DNA of 64,000 bases from Ypsolopha sequella (Eukaryota; Arthropoda; Insecta; Lepidoptera; Ypsolophidae), in assembly GCA_934047225.1 (NCBI GenBank), contig OW203983.1:43024310-43088309 (forward strand), written 5' to 3'. Below, piece after piece: positions 1 through 11,800 of the stretch (positions are counted from its first letter, which is position 1; every line of letters begins with the position of its first letter). A model generated the notes under the pieces. That model saw only the letters and a list, made by a program, of their open reading frames with translations. It was not told where the DNA came from and made no database searches. A program made the position numbers and the translations under genes.

Positions 1-261
1 TAATTACATAAAAGTACAGCTTTACAGAAATCCATTACGCTATACATTTCAATTATTTTAATAAATATTAAATTATCATTTAATTGTTAACATTAAAACA
101 TAATAATAATTCAAAATACAATTACACAATAACAAATACAATTATTATTATTATTAGTTTTTAGTTTTAAATTATGATAAATCAATGTTTATTTGATCTG
201 AGTAATAAAAATATTGAAACGTCTTCGTAAGCGAATGCGTGCGCTGGCATCGTTAACAGGA

Positions 262-282
262 AGTTTATTTTTTATTGTCAAT
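262..282 (-). terminator. Candidate poly(A) signals for the minus-strand exon
   Basis: The plus strand reads 'gtttattttttattg', which on the minus strand holds two overlapping AATAAA hexamers about 50 bases beyond the stop codon of the putative last exon. Such hexamers are common in AT-rich DNA, so this is only supportive. Confidence 0.3.
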
Positions 283-324
283 GTCATCAAACAAAAATTA
301 TTTACAAATTTAATAATTATTTTG

Positions 325-451
325 CTACTCGGGGTTGATTTGAAGTTTAGGACGCATCTGCGCCTCTGCCGTAGTCATCCACTGCATGGCCAGTCGGTGC
401 CGCCGCAAAAACATCTTGTTCCAGTCGTCTTGCAACTCCATGCTCGGCAAA
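325..451 (-). CDS. Probable last coding exon of an unidentified minus-strand gene
   Basis: Read on the minus strand, an acceptor-like 'tttcttcgag' precedes a GC-rich open stretch that ends in TAG at 327-325. From the in-frame ATG (441-439) it encodes 38 residues beginning MELQDDWNKMFLRRHRLAMQ and ending LQINPE. The base composition stands out from the AT-rich flanks. AATAAA-type signals on the same strand occur about 50 bases past the stop. The acceptor implies a phase-2 intron, so this would be the 3' end of a gene whose other exons lie to the right on the minus strand; none was recognised. The W-x-x-M-F-L-R-R-H pattern faintly recalls F-box-type proteins, but I cannot name it. It could also be a fragment. 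Confidence 0.4.
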
Positions 452-504
452 CTCGAAGAAAAGTGCAGTTAAACAAGTTTTTTTGCAAAAGGTACTGGTC
501 CAAA

Positions 505-829
505 CAAAGATTTCAAAAGTAAAGATAGGTCCCTACTCCCTACCGTAGTATGACAGCACCATGACAGCACCAAAATGTTTTTACCTTTAAATGGGTGACG
601 CTCACACGTTTGGCATCAGTGTTCATCTGAACACAGTGTTAGTTGGACGCCTTAATGAATTTTTACGAGAAAAAGGTCTCAATATGCCGTCGTGTGCATT
701 TTTAAAGTGCACTAACATTTCCAAGAAATACGAATAAAGCCAAACATGACATTTCACAATCAAAACACATTCAAAAACAATGCAATAGATTTTAGGTGTC
801 AGGGCTCATCTAAACTTTTGAAATCTTTG
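505..829. mobile_element. hAT-like MITE with perfect 8-bp target duplication
   Basis: Terminal inverted repeats 'CAAAGATTTCAAAAGT' and its complement bound a 325-bp element. The flanks carry a perfect 8-bp direct repeat GGTCCAAA (497-504 and 830-837), the target-site length of hAT transposons. A second copy with its own perfect 8-bp duplication lies at 24179-24880. There is no transposase, so it is a non-autonomous element. It sits in what would be the intron of the minus-strand gene. Confidence 0.8.
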
Positions 830-949
830 GGTCCAAAACGGTAACATCCCCCTACAAAGCCCCTCAAATCTTATGGCTGGATTCTAAGTAAATCCCCACA
901 CCCGCTTTTCCCTGACAATAATTACGTCAAAAACGCTCAAAACAAAATG

Positions 950-1105
950 CCTAATCGTGTAAACGTGATAGGTGGTGAGCCCTATCGCCATATTTCGACC
1001 AACAGCTTGACGTATGCCTTCCGAAGCACACATATCGAACACAAAGGAATGTGCATCGTGCGGGATTTGAACCTGTGAATTAACGCAGGTGAACTACAAG
1101 GCCAA
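950..1105 (-). mobile_element. tRNA-derived SINE copy
   Basis: On the minus strand a tRNA-like head with a B-box (GGTTCAAATCCCGCAC) is followed by a body containing 'ggcgatagggctcaccac'. That body phrase recurs in the copies at 7145-7310 and 15045-15290. Pol III boxes plus a shared body support a SINE family; limits are approximate. Confidence 0.55.
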
Positions 1106-1258
1106 ATAGGCATGCAACTTGGACGTTCTGAGGGCCTTTTGACACCCCGAAAACGTACTAATTTCCGTTGTGTTTACCAAGATGGCACCATTTGACTATG
1201 TCTGTATATATAGGTACTTTATTTTGTCCATAATAATTATATGTAATATTTTTTATGT

Positions 1259-1681
1259 TTAAGAGGCTATGCGAATTTTATTTTTGTCACTGTCACTCCA
1301 AGCGAAAAATCGCATAGTGCGAGATGGGCGGTTTCAGGGCAAAAGGGAAAAAAATTGTTTTATATTTTTATAAAAAAAACTAAAACAGCTAGCAAAATTT
1401 CAAATATCAAATCTCGAGATATTGTTGAAACACACGTAATAAAATATGTTTGAGTTCTGTATATGGTTCCTATTCGTCAAACGAGGAGAAAAAGTGTGTT
1501 TGAAGACCACATTTCAACAATTATTTCTATCGAGGAAAATTTATCCAAACATGTTTTCCAATTTTAAAACCCTAGATTATATAGTCAAAACGCATAAACC
1601 AGAAATTTATTACAATTTTCTGTGTATTTCATGAAATACACAGAAAATAAACACCCGTATTTTTTTCACATATCGCCTTAA
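1259..1681 (+). mobile_element. TTAA-flanked ~424-bp element, copy 1
   Basis: Begins TTAAGAGGCTATGCG and ends ATATCGCCTTAA. It is closely matched along its length by 60489-60910 and more distantly by 20694-21118, 31524-32181, 43150-43574 and 24199-24631. TTAA at both ends fits piggyBac-type target choice. It has no coding capacity, so it is a MITE. Confidence 0.7.
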
Positions 1682-1727
1682 CTGTATTTTCGATTATACA
1701 TATGTGTAACAAAAACAATAAGAAAAA

Positions 1728-1800
1728 TCCGATCCGTGATTTGAACCCGCAACACTCGGATTGCTACGCTTTACGCTAAAGCAAACCTACGAACTGGGTA
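1728..1800 (-). mobile_element. tRNA-like SINE head fragment
   Basis: The minus strand reads as a degraded tRNA, with an A-box-like 'agttcgtaggtttgc' and a B-box GGGTTCAAATCAC. I see no convincing acceptor stem, so a SINE head is more likely than a tRNA gene. Confidence 0.4.
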
Positions 1801-1805
1801 ACTAA

Positions 1806-3020
1806 AATTCTCACTGCGCTGCTTCCTTTAGTCATAGCGTGATGATACACAGACTAACCTTTCCCGAAAAATATTCTACCTTACAACGAAAACTGCATCA
1901 AAATCCACTAAGTGATTCCCAAGTTATAAGTAACCGTACAGACAGACAGACGTTGCATTTTATACTTATAGAGATTAAAGAGATTAAAAACCTCACACTA
2001 CCATGAAATTTGTTTATGGGTGAAATTCCTTTCACTATTACTAAGAAATTTTAAAGCTGAAAGTATTAAAGTTATAGTGCAAACGATTATTTCTAAAAAA
2101 GATACCTAAATTTTAAAGCTAAAAGTATTAATATTATAGTGTAAAATATTAATTTTAAAGCTTAGCTTTTTGAAGTGGGAACCATTATTATTGAGTTTAT
2201 GAAATCACAATACAAATTGAATATTTGATGTAAATTTTCTAAATCCGTATTTGCGAGACTGCCCTCACAATATCATTTTATTTAAATGTTCGGGCTTGCT
2301 CTATGGTTGCGGGCGAGGAGACAAAAGTTTTACTCGTAAAATAAAAGCTTGACGAAATCCCTACCAAATAAGCTCCACAATAAACTTTTGTATAATGAAA
2401 TTAGTTTTGTTGTTCACAATTTCACTGCCGCTTTGATAGTTGATAATTTTAAATCAAACTGACCGTTCTACTCGGTGAGTGCCGACCGAACACCAAAAAG
2501 CCGATTGTAACTTCGCAACAATTTTGGAAGCCCTTTACTGTGGCCTAATGTACTCAGTATCTGTGTAGAAATTACTCAAACAATTTGTATAATTCAGAGA
2601 AATGTGTCTTTGTTTAGCTTCGCTTCCTTGCAATGTGACCTCGGCCTCAGGTGATATGCTCTAATAGTTGGTGATAAAGTTCAGTTTGGACCGGCATGGG
2701 CGCGTCGCTCTGAGTTGCCAAGTCGGTGGCTCCACGGGAATTATTATGAAACTTGTGTTATATGATGGAACTGATGAGCTCGAGACTTTCTATTGACTTT
2801 GTAGGACTTTTGCTTGGTTTCAGCTACGTTCATTATCATTGGCAGATGTTTAACTGAATGTTGCTATACTGTGTAGCGGATTGTAACTTCGTTATTTACT
2901 TTTAAAGTATCGCCTATACAAGTACATAAACATACGTACGTGCATACATACATACCTATATACTCACACCTGTCTCCCAGAGTGTCACCAATTTGGTCAG
3001 CATACGTCCTTTTAGGGCGG
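1806..3020. other. Gene-free AT-rich stretch
   Basis: No coding exon, RNA gene or clear repeat boundary is seen. It contains short 'aattttaaagct' repeats around 2045-2165 but no terminal inverted repeats that I can pair. Confidence 0.5.
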
Positions 3021-3120
3021 CCTGCACCCGTAGCACGATGATGCTTTATCGCGCAAAATCAACCTATCATAGCGCTTATTTTGATCAATAAGTCGCGCGT
3101 CATCGTGCTACGGGGGCTGG
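3021..3120. mobile_element. Short palindromic MITE
   Basis: 'cacccgtagcacgatgatgc' on the left pairs with 'catcgtgctacgggggctgg' on the right around a 'gcgc' core. The result is a hairpin element of about 100 bp. Confidence 0.5.
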
Positions 3121-3890
3121 TCGAGCTGTTCGTTCCACTTGCGCGCTATGGTGTATACAATTCTTGCGTCACTCTACTTTTATTCATCCTCTTTACATAT
3201 CCAAACCACCGAAGCATTCTTTTTTTTTATTCTAGTCAAGCACTTCGTCTTCTTTCAGAACGTAACATATGGGATATGTTAATATTTTCACTCTGTCATT
3301 CAATGTGAAATGTTATATAAAAATATATTTATAGAAAGAAAGAAAGAAAATGAAATTTATTCGTCACAAATAAAATATGGAAATACATAAAAATAACATA
3401 AAAAACTAAACTTACAAGAAAATAATTATATGTATAATACACATACTAAACTTACAAGAAAAGAATTATATAATACACTACAAAATGTGACGAAAAGGGG
3501 CAGACTCAGCATCTGCTGTGAGCTATCGAGCAGCAACACAGCGCTGGTTTTCGGCCTGTCCCTGTACACGCACAAATTATAAACATTTTTTTTTGCAGGT
3601 AGCTTGTACACCATCATTAATAAATAAATATAAATCTAAAAATACAATTGAAAATTAATTAACGAATTATAACGATACTGAAGGCATTTTATTTTATTAA
3701 GCGGCTACTATACTAAATGAGGTTTTGTGAATCAGTAGCCGCTGTATGTATAATTTATGACAATTATACGTGCAGTGAGGCACAGAGAAGACAGGTAAAT
3801 CTAGTGCGACTTGCGCCTGCGCTCTAAGCTCTCGGTACGAAAGGATACCAGCACTCGCAGCACAGTATTTAATCGCGCGCGACGCCACTT

Positions 3891-3975
3891 AGTTGAATCA
3901 CAAGTGCGAAGAGAGTGACACGATGGTTTTTGCGATTAAACAATATGTCACGCTCCTTGCACCTGTGATTCAACT
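3891..3975. mobile_element. 85-bp hairpin element
   Basis: 'agttgaatcacaagtgcgaa' pairs with 'gcacctgtgattcaact'. The arms are nearly complementary with a central AT-rich loop. The flanks 3121-3890 and 3976-4659 hold no gene that I can recognise. Confidence 0.45.
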
Positions 3976-4659
3976 GATGCTACGATGCCAGGACAAATTA
4001 GTTTTAGAGTTATAAGTTTTGTAAAGCTAGCCAGCGGCATTACAAGAAATTACTTGAATTTAAATAAACACTAATTTTAAATAGACATGTTTTTGCAATC
4101 AATTTAACAAAATATCTTAAAACACAAGATCCAGATGGCTTGTCATTTCACATTTTCCAATAAAAAAAAAATTCAGTAGTTTCACTATACGCATATTAGG
4201 GTAACCTTTTGTGCGGAACCTTAAAAATATAAAGGTATAATTAAAATATTACCCTCAATTATCTTCAAATGAAAACCCGAACACAAAAGAGAAAAAGATA
4301 ATGAATTGAAATGTTCGCAGCCAATCACCTCTCTGCGGAGAGAACGAAGCGACGAAAACTCAAACATTCATTATAGTACAGCGTTTACTAGCCCGAGTTT
4401 TCCAATAGGTGAGGGCAAGGGACTTCTAACCTTATTGTGAGTGACAAGAGTTTATTATCGAGGGCCATGGACCTGATTATGATTTAATTTCAGAGAAATT
4501 TAATCTTATAACAGCAATCAAGATGTCACAACGCGCTGCTAGCTGATATTATAAAATTATTTGTGGTTGGGCTTCGTTAAAGATACATGTATACTTATAT
4601 ACCTCGTATAACGGGTTCTATCAGAGATTACTTATTTACTTGTTTTTTTCCTTTTTGAC

Positions 4660-5226
4660 ACTAAATGCAATGGAAATGCTTTTTATAAAGTCCCGTGCGA
4701 TTGTGGAAAAAGCTACATAGGAGAAACCAAGCGCAACGTGTCCACAAGACTGACTGAACATATTCGATCCATGAAGAAACTGGACATTAACGGGTCAGCA
4801 GTAGCAGAACATGCACTAAGTTCGGATACGACCCACTTCATCCGTTTCGACAAGGCTACAGTATTAGTGAAGGAGAAATATACCATTCCTCGCAAAATAC
4901 ACGAAGCCATCGAGATAAGTCGTAACCCCAACTTCAACAGGGATCATGGTTGGCAGCTGGCTCCGTCTTGGAAACCGGTTCTCGATGGATCGAGCAACTT
5001 TAGGACAGTGCCCAGTGACAGTGACGATGTTGTGAGTTCGTTTTGTTTAATAACTGCCCCTAATAACAAACAATTGGAACAATCAAAGGAATCAAGTGCA
5101 TCCACCATCCCACCCCTATCGACGACGCAGCCAACGCTCAGCGCACGAGCAATGCGTGCAGCTCGCCGATCGGCAGCTGCCAGTGCCCGTTTGACAACGA
5201 CGGTGAACGCCGCGTCGTCGTCCTAA
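4660..5226 (+). pseudogene. Penelope-like retroelement, GIY-YIG endonuclease fragment
   Basis: One open frame runs from a CNGNAFYKVPCDCGKSYIGE segment (about 4666-4725) through TKRNVSTRLTEH to a stop at 5224-5226. The Y-K-x-P-C-x-C-G-x-S-Y-I-G-x-T-x-R arrangement, followed by R-L-x-E-H, is the C-terminal GIY-YIG endonuclease signature of Penelope-like elements. The downstream KYTIPRKIHEAIEISRNP and W-x-L-A-P-S-W-x-P motifs also fit that family's C-terminus. No reverse transcriptase domain is found upstream, so this is a 5'-truncated copy. The endonuclease frame itself has no stop or frameshift, suggesting a fairly young insertion. Confidence 0.75.
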
Positions 5227-5355
5227 GAACGACACTCGCCTTGATAATGCCGAAATTGTATCGGTGAAACGGTTGGCATATAGTCAACAACAATCACACG
5301 TGAGTGTTCAAGCCGTATGTAATAATAATTTGGAAATGCTTTCCTTACGGAGTAT

Positions 5356-5540
5356 GTGTGGTTTAACATTGAAAGAGTAAAAAATATCGACATACGGGAT
5401 CGTTGCGGTCTGAAAAAAGATGTAGTGATTAGAATAGAAGAAGGAATGCTTCGGTGGTTTGGACATGTAGAGAAAATTAATGAAAGTAGAGTGACGAAAG
5501 AAATTTATGGTCGAAGATACAAATCGACCAGGGCGGCTAT
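5356..5540 (+). pseudogene. Non-LTR reverse transcriptase C-terminal remnant
   Basis: The frame encodes a segment with EEGMLRWFGHVEKINESRVT, matching the widely repeated 'MLRWFGHVERM' tail of insect endonuclease-reverse transcriptase proteins. It is short, has no upstream RT domain, and runs into unrelated GC-rich repeat sequence. Confidence 0.6.
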
Positions 5541-5657
5541 TCTCGCAACATTTTTTTACACGCTTTATGTTTCATACGACTTCGTTAATCGTGTGATAAA
5601 TGCCTTGTGATGATAATACCATCACATGGGCATGTGCCAGAATTGCCGTCCAGGCCG

Positions 5658-5860
5658 CCTTACGCCAGGGCCATAGCTTCAGGCTTCTGGCGGCGCTTCT
5701 TGCTGCGCTTCCAGGCGGTTTTTGCGACGGGCTTTGCCCTGCCACGACACCCGTCGGCGCCTTCCACCGCATCGGATGTATAGCGCGCTCGCTCGCTCAA
5801 AGCGTTCGACCACTCGACACTAGGTTCGTCCTGTGCGCACGATCACTGTCGCGGCTCTCC
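5658..5860. repeat. GC-rich dispersed repeat, copy 1
   Basis: Shares long near-identical stretches with 12031-12205, such as 'ggcttctggcggcgcttctt' and 'gtatagcgcgctcgctcgct'. The GC content is much higher than in the flanks. Overlapping open frames are probably a by-product of composition. Confidence 0.6.
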
Positions 5861-5989
5861 AAATACACACAAATGAACAAGAAAAAAGAATTTTTTTCAC
5901 TCCTAAATTTCGTGTGTCATTGTCTAGAGCTCCTCAAGTAGAGAGTAAATGTATTTTTTATTTTATTTTATCTTCGAAAACAAAGAAAT

Positions 5990-6180
5990 GGGACGCTATT
6001 AAAGATGTCATTTTGAGACCACTTTTGTTACGGGGTCTATCTCATAGACCAAAATAGTAAGGAATTTGTAATTTATGTATAATATACGTTGTATTTAAAC
6101 AACAAATACTGAAAACGCCGATTTATGATGTAGTTTTAGAAGTACGTCTCCGAATACTCAACCAACTTAATTTTACAGTT
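5990..6180. repeat. Diverged relative of the palindromic element at 41722-41997
   Basis: Contains 'ggggtctatctcatagacc' and 'cgatttatgatgtagttttag', which match parts of the 41.7-42.0 kb palindrome. No coding content. Confidence 0.4.
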
Positions 6181-6649
6181 TGCAATCGCCGCGGTGCACA
6201 TTAAGGCCCTGCCATTCCAAAATGAGCATTTTGTTTAATTAATATTGACAGTTCGATATCTCCTTCATATACAAGTTAAATATATGTTACAAAAGAGGAT
6301 ATACTCTAAACACAAATTGATCTAAAAACGTAATTGAGTTAACTTCACTCAATAGAAAAAAATCACAAAGTAAGCTCGTCGAATTGCGAATAAATGTGTT
6401 TATAGCAAAGGTGTTCAACGGAGAGAATTAAAACTTTTCCTGAATTTTCTTTACAGATAACTAAAGACACTTATTGACCCATTTTTATTTATTTCTCGAT
6501 ACTTTTTCAGAAATTCCACAAAAGCCTCGCAAATTCACCGATTATGCGTGCTCGCAGCGCACGAAGCGAGCGTTCTAACGTAGACTTTCTGACAATATCA
6601 TTGAGTTCAAAATTACTTAATACGATTATTGTGTTGGATGCGTAGGGCC

Positions 6650-7141
6650 TTAAGGTGGCTCCGTTGGAAAAATTAGCAACTCGGTTCGTGGTGGTTGAAA
6701 TTTCGAACCAAACCATATTAAAATAAAGTTCTTATCAGCTCGCACTGCAACGTGGCTGTTACGTCAGTCGCTGTGGCTGACAAGTGCGAAAATAGTGTGT
6801 TTTGAATTTCTTTTATCTAAAATAACATGAATTTCCAAGAACTGAGAAAACCATATCATCTCATATTATTTTGTCTAGAAGTTTATAAATTTTTATACTG
6901 TTTCGATAAAAACTGTAGCAGTTATATTGTAACAAGTGGACAAAAATCGAGAAATAAGCGTAAACTTTGAATTTTCTTGCTTCACTTCTGAATATTAAAA
7001 TAAATTAAGGAAAAACCACATCACTATTTGTATCATGTGGATTACTGTGTATTTTTTTTTATTAAAAAATGCTTTAGTTACCGTATAAAATGGTTATAAA
7101 GTTACTCAGTTCAAGGTCGTTGGCGTTGGGAGAAACCTTAA
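6650..7141 (+). mobile_element. TTAA element, family 2, copy 1
   Basis: Begins TTAAGGTGGCTCCGTTGG and ends GAAACCTTAA. It is matched in reverse orientation, nearly end to end, by 30511-30971. Ends and target are TTAA in both copies. A SINE body begins directly after its right end. Confidence 0.7.
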
Positions 7142-7310
7142 TTTGTGCTCGGTGTGCGTCCTTTGGAGTGCACATGAAGCTGTTGGTGTATTTATATCCA
7201 AAGTACGGCGATAGGGCTCACCACCCATCACCTTTAGGACTTTCATTTCACAGTTCACACTTGGGAACACCTCTGACACCCCCTCGGGGAATTCATGTCG
7301 TGCCGATATG
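7142..7310 (+). mobile_element. SINE body, copy 2
   Basis: Carries 'ggcgatagggctcaccaccc' and ends 'acaccccctcggggaattca', the same tail as 15045-15290 in inverted orientation. The tRNA-like head is not clear here. Confidence 0.5.
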
Positions 7311-7599
7311 TTGTATATACGTGTTATATTTAGATAAACTTCCATGTTTAACCGGTGTGAAACGTGCCATCTGACGACATTCACCATGTGCGGTGAAATT
7401 TGATTCAGAATTTAATTAATTTTAACTCTCCAAAACGCCCCAACATTAATCTAGTCGTAATGTGTTTAGTTCATATTCAAATAAAGCAAAACGGAGGCGC
7501 GAGCTCTGTCATCAAGTAAATAATGTTCTTGGAGGTAAGGGTTTTGCATATTTGATCTTGGGTTCACCTTTTTACCCGGGTGCTGGAAACCGCTTCTAT

Positions 7600-7665
7600 A
7601 TTGTGGTCTAGTAGCTGGATTTCTGACTTACTTGCATGTCCCGGGTTCAAAACGATTATGAAATC
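7600..7665 (+). mobile_element. tRNA-like SINE head
   Basis: Contains an A-box-like 'gtggtctagtagctgg' and a B-box 'cccgggttcaaaacg' at pol III promoter spacing. Probably a SINE head, not a tRNA gene. Confidence 0.4.
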
Positions 7666-8649
7666 AAAAAGTTCCGATCTGTTGGTCTTGCACAGCCCTT
7701 TTATGACACTCATTGAATTTTTTATAAAATTTTAATTTTATCGTTTACTCAGAAAACCAACAGCGATCACTCGATGACATATCATAATTCATAATAGATA
7801 GATACACAACTAAGGCCGATAACAAAATTCAATACTTAGTCTCTAGATACAAGAGGTACCTAAATGACATACTATTTTATTTTGTAAAATAGACCATAAA
7901 AGGTCTTACTATCGGTACCCCTATGTATCGAGTAACAAGATAGTTAATATTATACTTTAAAGTAAATAGTTAATATAAATTTAAAAGTGGTAGGTATGTA
8001 CATATATTAAAGGTTTAAAATAATAATAATAATATTGTGTAAATATACAAAAATACATATAAGATTTATGGAAATATATTTTAAATTAGTTTAAGCAACT
8101 AACTAATGTTTCATCTTTAATACTTTTGGTAGTCAATTTAATTTTAGATTTGAATATAACTTTTGAGGGCGAAAATCTCCTCGTCATTTTTCGTAAGGAC
8201 CGAATTTTGACCATAATTAGTTGAATGCCTAGGCACATGTATGACGTCCGGTTACTTACAGTCCTAATCTTATCAGAAGCTGAGAACTAATGATGCGGTC
8301 GGTCGATGTAATACACATCGAACAGTTCCATGTCCATAACTGTCCGTCTTTCGTTGTAGTATCGGCAACTTTCTATGTACCTATGACTGAAAAGCTTTCT
8401 GTTCACGAAAATTATTAGCACCCTTACATTATGTATTTTTAATAGAAGTAACTGAAAATTAGTGCCAACCGAAACATTATATTTGGATGGCACATCCTTT
8501 TATTAATAGAATACTCTCTACTTTTTACTTCATTAATGCTAAGTTTTTTTTTCTTTCTTTATATGCTTCGAATTTCAATTTGTCTACCTCTTTTCTTAGT
8601 CCACTTATGAATAAACAAATATACCAAATAACAAGCTCCCTGCCCCCAG
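7666..8649. other. Oamb: Non-coding; intron upstream of the first visible Oamb exon
   Basis: AT-rich, no exon recognised. It ends with the polypyrimidine tract and acceptor 'ctgcccccag' that open the TM3 exon. No exon coding for TM1-TM2 was found anywhere left of here. Confidence 0.6.
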
Positions 8650-8886
8650 GTATGGATCTTCGGGTCCGTGTGGTGTTCCGTGTGGCTGGCGGTGGACGTG
8701 TGGATGTGCACGGCTTCCATCCTGAACCTGTGCGCCATCTCGCTCGACCGCTACGTGGCGGTCACCCGGCCCGTCAGCTACCCCAGCATCATGAGCCGCC
8801 GGAGAGCAAAGGCGCTCATTGCTGGTCTCTGGGTCCTCTCATTCGTAATCTGCTTCCCGCCGCTTGTTGGCTGGAAGGATAAAACG
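8650..8886 (+). CDS. Oamb: Oamb exon a: TM3 to end of TM4
   Basis: 79 codons, phase 0 at both ends, acceptor 'cccccag', donor 'gtgagt'. Encodes VWIFGSVWCSVWLAVDVW, then DRYVAV and the TM4 Trp, ending WKDKT. The Cys and Asp of TM3 and the DRY motif are all intact. Confidence 0.95.
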
Positions 8887-11800
8887 GTGAGTTCATTTTT
8901 TTTTTTTTTTTTTTGGCGTTGTTACTCCATAACTCCGTCATTTCCCAACCGATTTGAACAATTCTTTTTTTGTTTGAAAGAGTATACTTCCAGGTAGGTC
9001 CCATTTTGGGTTTGGTCATAATCTGATGAAGGTCTTCAGAGATAGGCAGTGGAACTCCTCAGAAAATGACAGCATATCTCTCGAAATTGAGGCAATCGCT
9101 ATGTACTTGGGTGCTGATTACAAGGTATTACTTGAAAATCGACATTCTTCCACCTGACCTTCGATCCTGGCTTCATCAACATATTCACCATAGAACTCTT
9201 CAACGGATCAGAGCACATAACTCGAGATTGCGGCAATCACTGCGTTAGGGTGCTGATTCAAGGGTATTACTTGGAGATTATCAGAATTCCCACCTGACCT
9301 TCGATCCTGGCTTCATCACCATAGAACTCCTCAACGGATGACAGCACATAACTTTAGATTGCGGCAACCAGTTTGTGTTAGGGTGCTCATTGCAGGGCAT
9401 TGCTGAAAATTGCCTGTGTACCCACTTGAATTTCGATCTTGGCTTCATCACCGTAGAACTGTTCAACGGATGACAGCACATAACTCGAGATTGCGGTAAT
9501 CATGTTGTGTTAGGGTGCTGATAGCAGGAAGCTACTCAAACATGGCTACTTATACTCACTTGAACTTCGTTTCATATTAACACCACGTTTACCTATACCT
9601 CACAATTTAACCCAGCAACACTAAAAAATGTGAAATAAAATAAACTTTTAACAAAAAAATAGCAACCGACTTCAATAGTAACAGCAGTCATTCACTAAAA
9701 AGTTAATAATAATTCTATAAAGACCGATGGTACCGAAGCAACACTTTTGCCAACTTCTTTCTTCCTGAAACATTATGTTATCTAGAAGTCGGCGTATTTC
9801 CTACGATATAGCAACATAGAAACCAATATAAGAACGCCGACTTCTAGATAACATAACGTTTCAGGAAGAAAGAAGTCGGCAAAAGTGTTGCTTCGGTACC
9901 ATCGGTCTTTATAGAATTATTATTAACTTTTTAGTGAATGACTGCTGTTACTATTGAAGTCGGTTGCTATTTTTTTGTTAAAAGTTTATTTTATCCAATC
10001 CTTAGCCTTGGGAATCTTGGGATCAACACGATACCTATAAGTTTATTTTCTCAAATGGTACTAATCTACTTGAAAAACTTTACAGTCTTGAGTTTTATAT
10101 TGATAGTCCTGAGGGTAAGAATGTAAAACATAAGTGGGCAGTTCATGTCCTAGCTTGAATGTATACTACGATCCTGCTTGCTTCTTTTCAATATGCCTTT
10201 GAACTTTACCCTCCAACTTTCACTTTCAAGTTTATGATGTATGGAAGTGATTTCCGCCCAAGACCGCACCGTAAAGTTCTACACCTAGCTGTTTTTTAAT
10301 CGAAATATAATTTAAATGAAAGATTACACATGGAGTCATACACTACCACAGGGTTGCCATGCAAAATCTTTTCAAAAGTACCTTTAAACTTCATTCATTT
10401 CACGAAGCATGCAAATCAAGCCGTTAAGGCGTTGCAATGAGGGTTACAAGTGGGACCTAGGAACTTAATTTAAATATATTATTCCCTTTCGAGGACAAAA
10501 ACCCCCGGATTTCAACAGTACATCCAATCCTTCAACTAGTAATACAAGCTTATCTCTAAATATCGTTTATCAGAATGTTTGAATACTAGACTTCGTTACT
10601 TCAAGGAACACGCAATGCTTTTTAACCATGACATAGTTGAGATTGCTGAAATTTTTCTTAGCTCATTGGTAGAAGTGTGCAGAACTAGTTAGTGGCGATT
10701 AGACAATACTGCAACGAGATCGACCGAAACCGGTGAAGTACTCTCCGCTGCAAGATCTGGTCGTACTTACACAGTAAACCCTTGATATATTAGTTTAAAT
10801 ATTGTATATTACATATTTGTATCTATTTTGACATGTAGTTAATTTAATATTTAGGTAACATAAGAAATTAGTTTATTTACTATGTATATTTTATGCCTTA
10901 TCCTTTATTTAACATTATCTTCCACCCAATGTTTGTCTGGCAGAAATCGCTTTGGCGATAAGACCACCCATTGTATCCTCTCTATTAAAAATCTTTTATA
11001 ACTTCTTTTATTTCGGTGCTCAATAAAGAGTATTTATGTTGTGTTATGTATTTCCCTATGAACCTGAATTTTACAATACAATAATCAAGCCAAATATGAG
11101 GCCACTCTCAAAATCGATATCATTCTCTCCATTTACTTGATAACCGTTACATAAAGAGCAAAATTGATTGCTCAGATCAAAAAGACCGCGGTTTCAGTGA
11201 ATTCCTCTTCAATAAGAGATATTCTTGTCAACAGCCCGAGGAAGCAGAGTTGAAGGACAGCAATTGGACACCCAACCCGTACTGTCCCTGGACCTGCGAG
11301 CTGACCAACGACGCCGGCTACGTAGTCTACTCCGCACTCGGCTCCTTCTACATTCCCATGTTTGTGATGCTCTTCTTCTACTGGAGGATTTACAAGGCCG
11401 CTGTCAGAACCACCAAGGCTATTAACCAGGGGTTCAGGACTACCAAAGCTACTTCAAAAGGTATCTCTCTTTTGACCTACATAACATGCAATGCGCTGGC
11501 AGATTATCAAATGTATTATGAGCAATGCAACACCGATTCGTATTTACAAACAAGTAAATATTTCTATTTAGATTTTATTCCATTTGACTTGTTAGTATTT
11601 ACCGTAATGGCTACGCAGTAAATAAATGAGCAATTCTATCATTATTCTCTTTCATGAGCTCCAAAAATAACTTTATCAATAGAGTAATTTTCGGATGGCG
11701 CTGGAAAGAGGCGCCTTCTTACTTAAGGGGCAAGTAGTCACCAACGACCTTGAGTTGACCTCTGTCGGTGTAAATATCGACAGAAACTACATTCATATCA

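Noticed and set aside
1728..1800. Possible tRNA gene on the minus strand
   Set aside because: B-box is good but the arms do not pair convincingly; more like a SINE head.
5600..5941. Overlapping plus and minus open frames of 66-113 codons
   Set aside because: The stretch is a dispersed GC-rich repeat also found at 12031; frames differ between copies and match no family.
8897..8914. Poly-T run as a retroelement tail or terminator
   Set aside because: It sits immediately after the Oamb donor in an intron; without a matched element body no function can be assigned.
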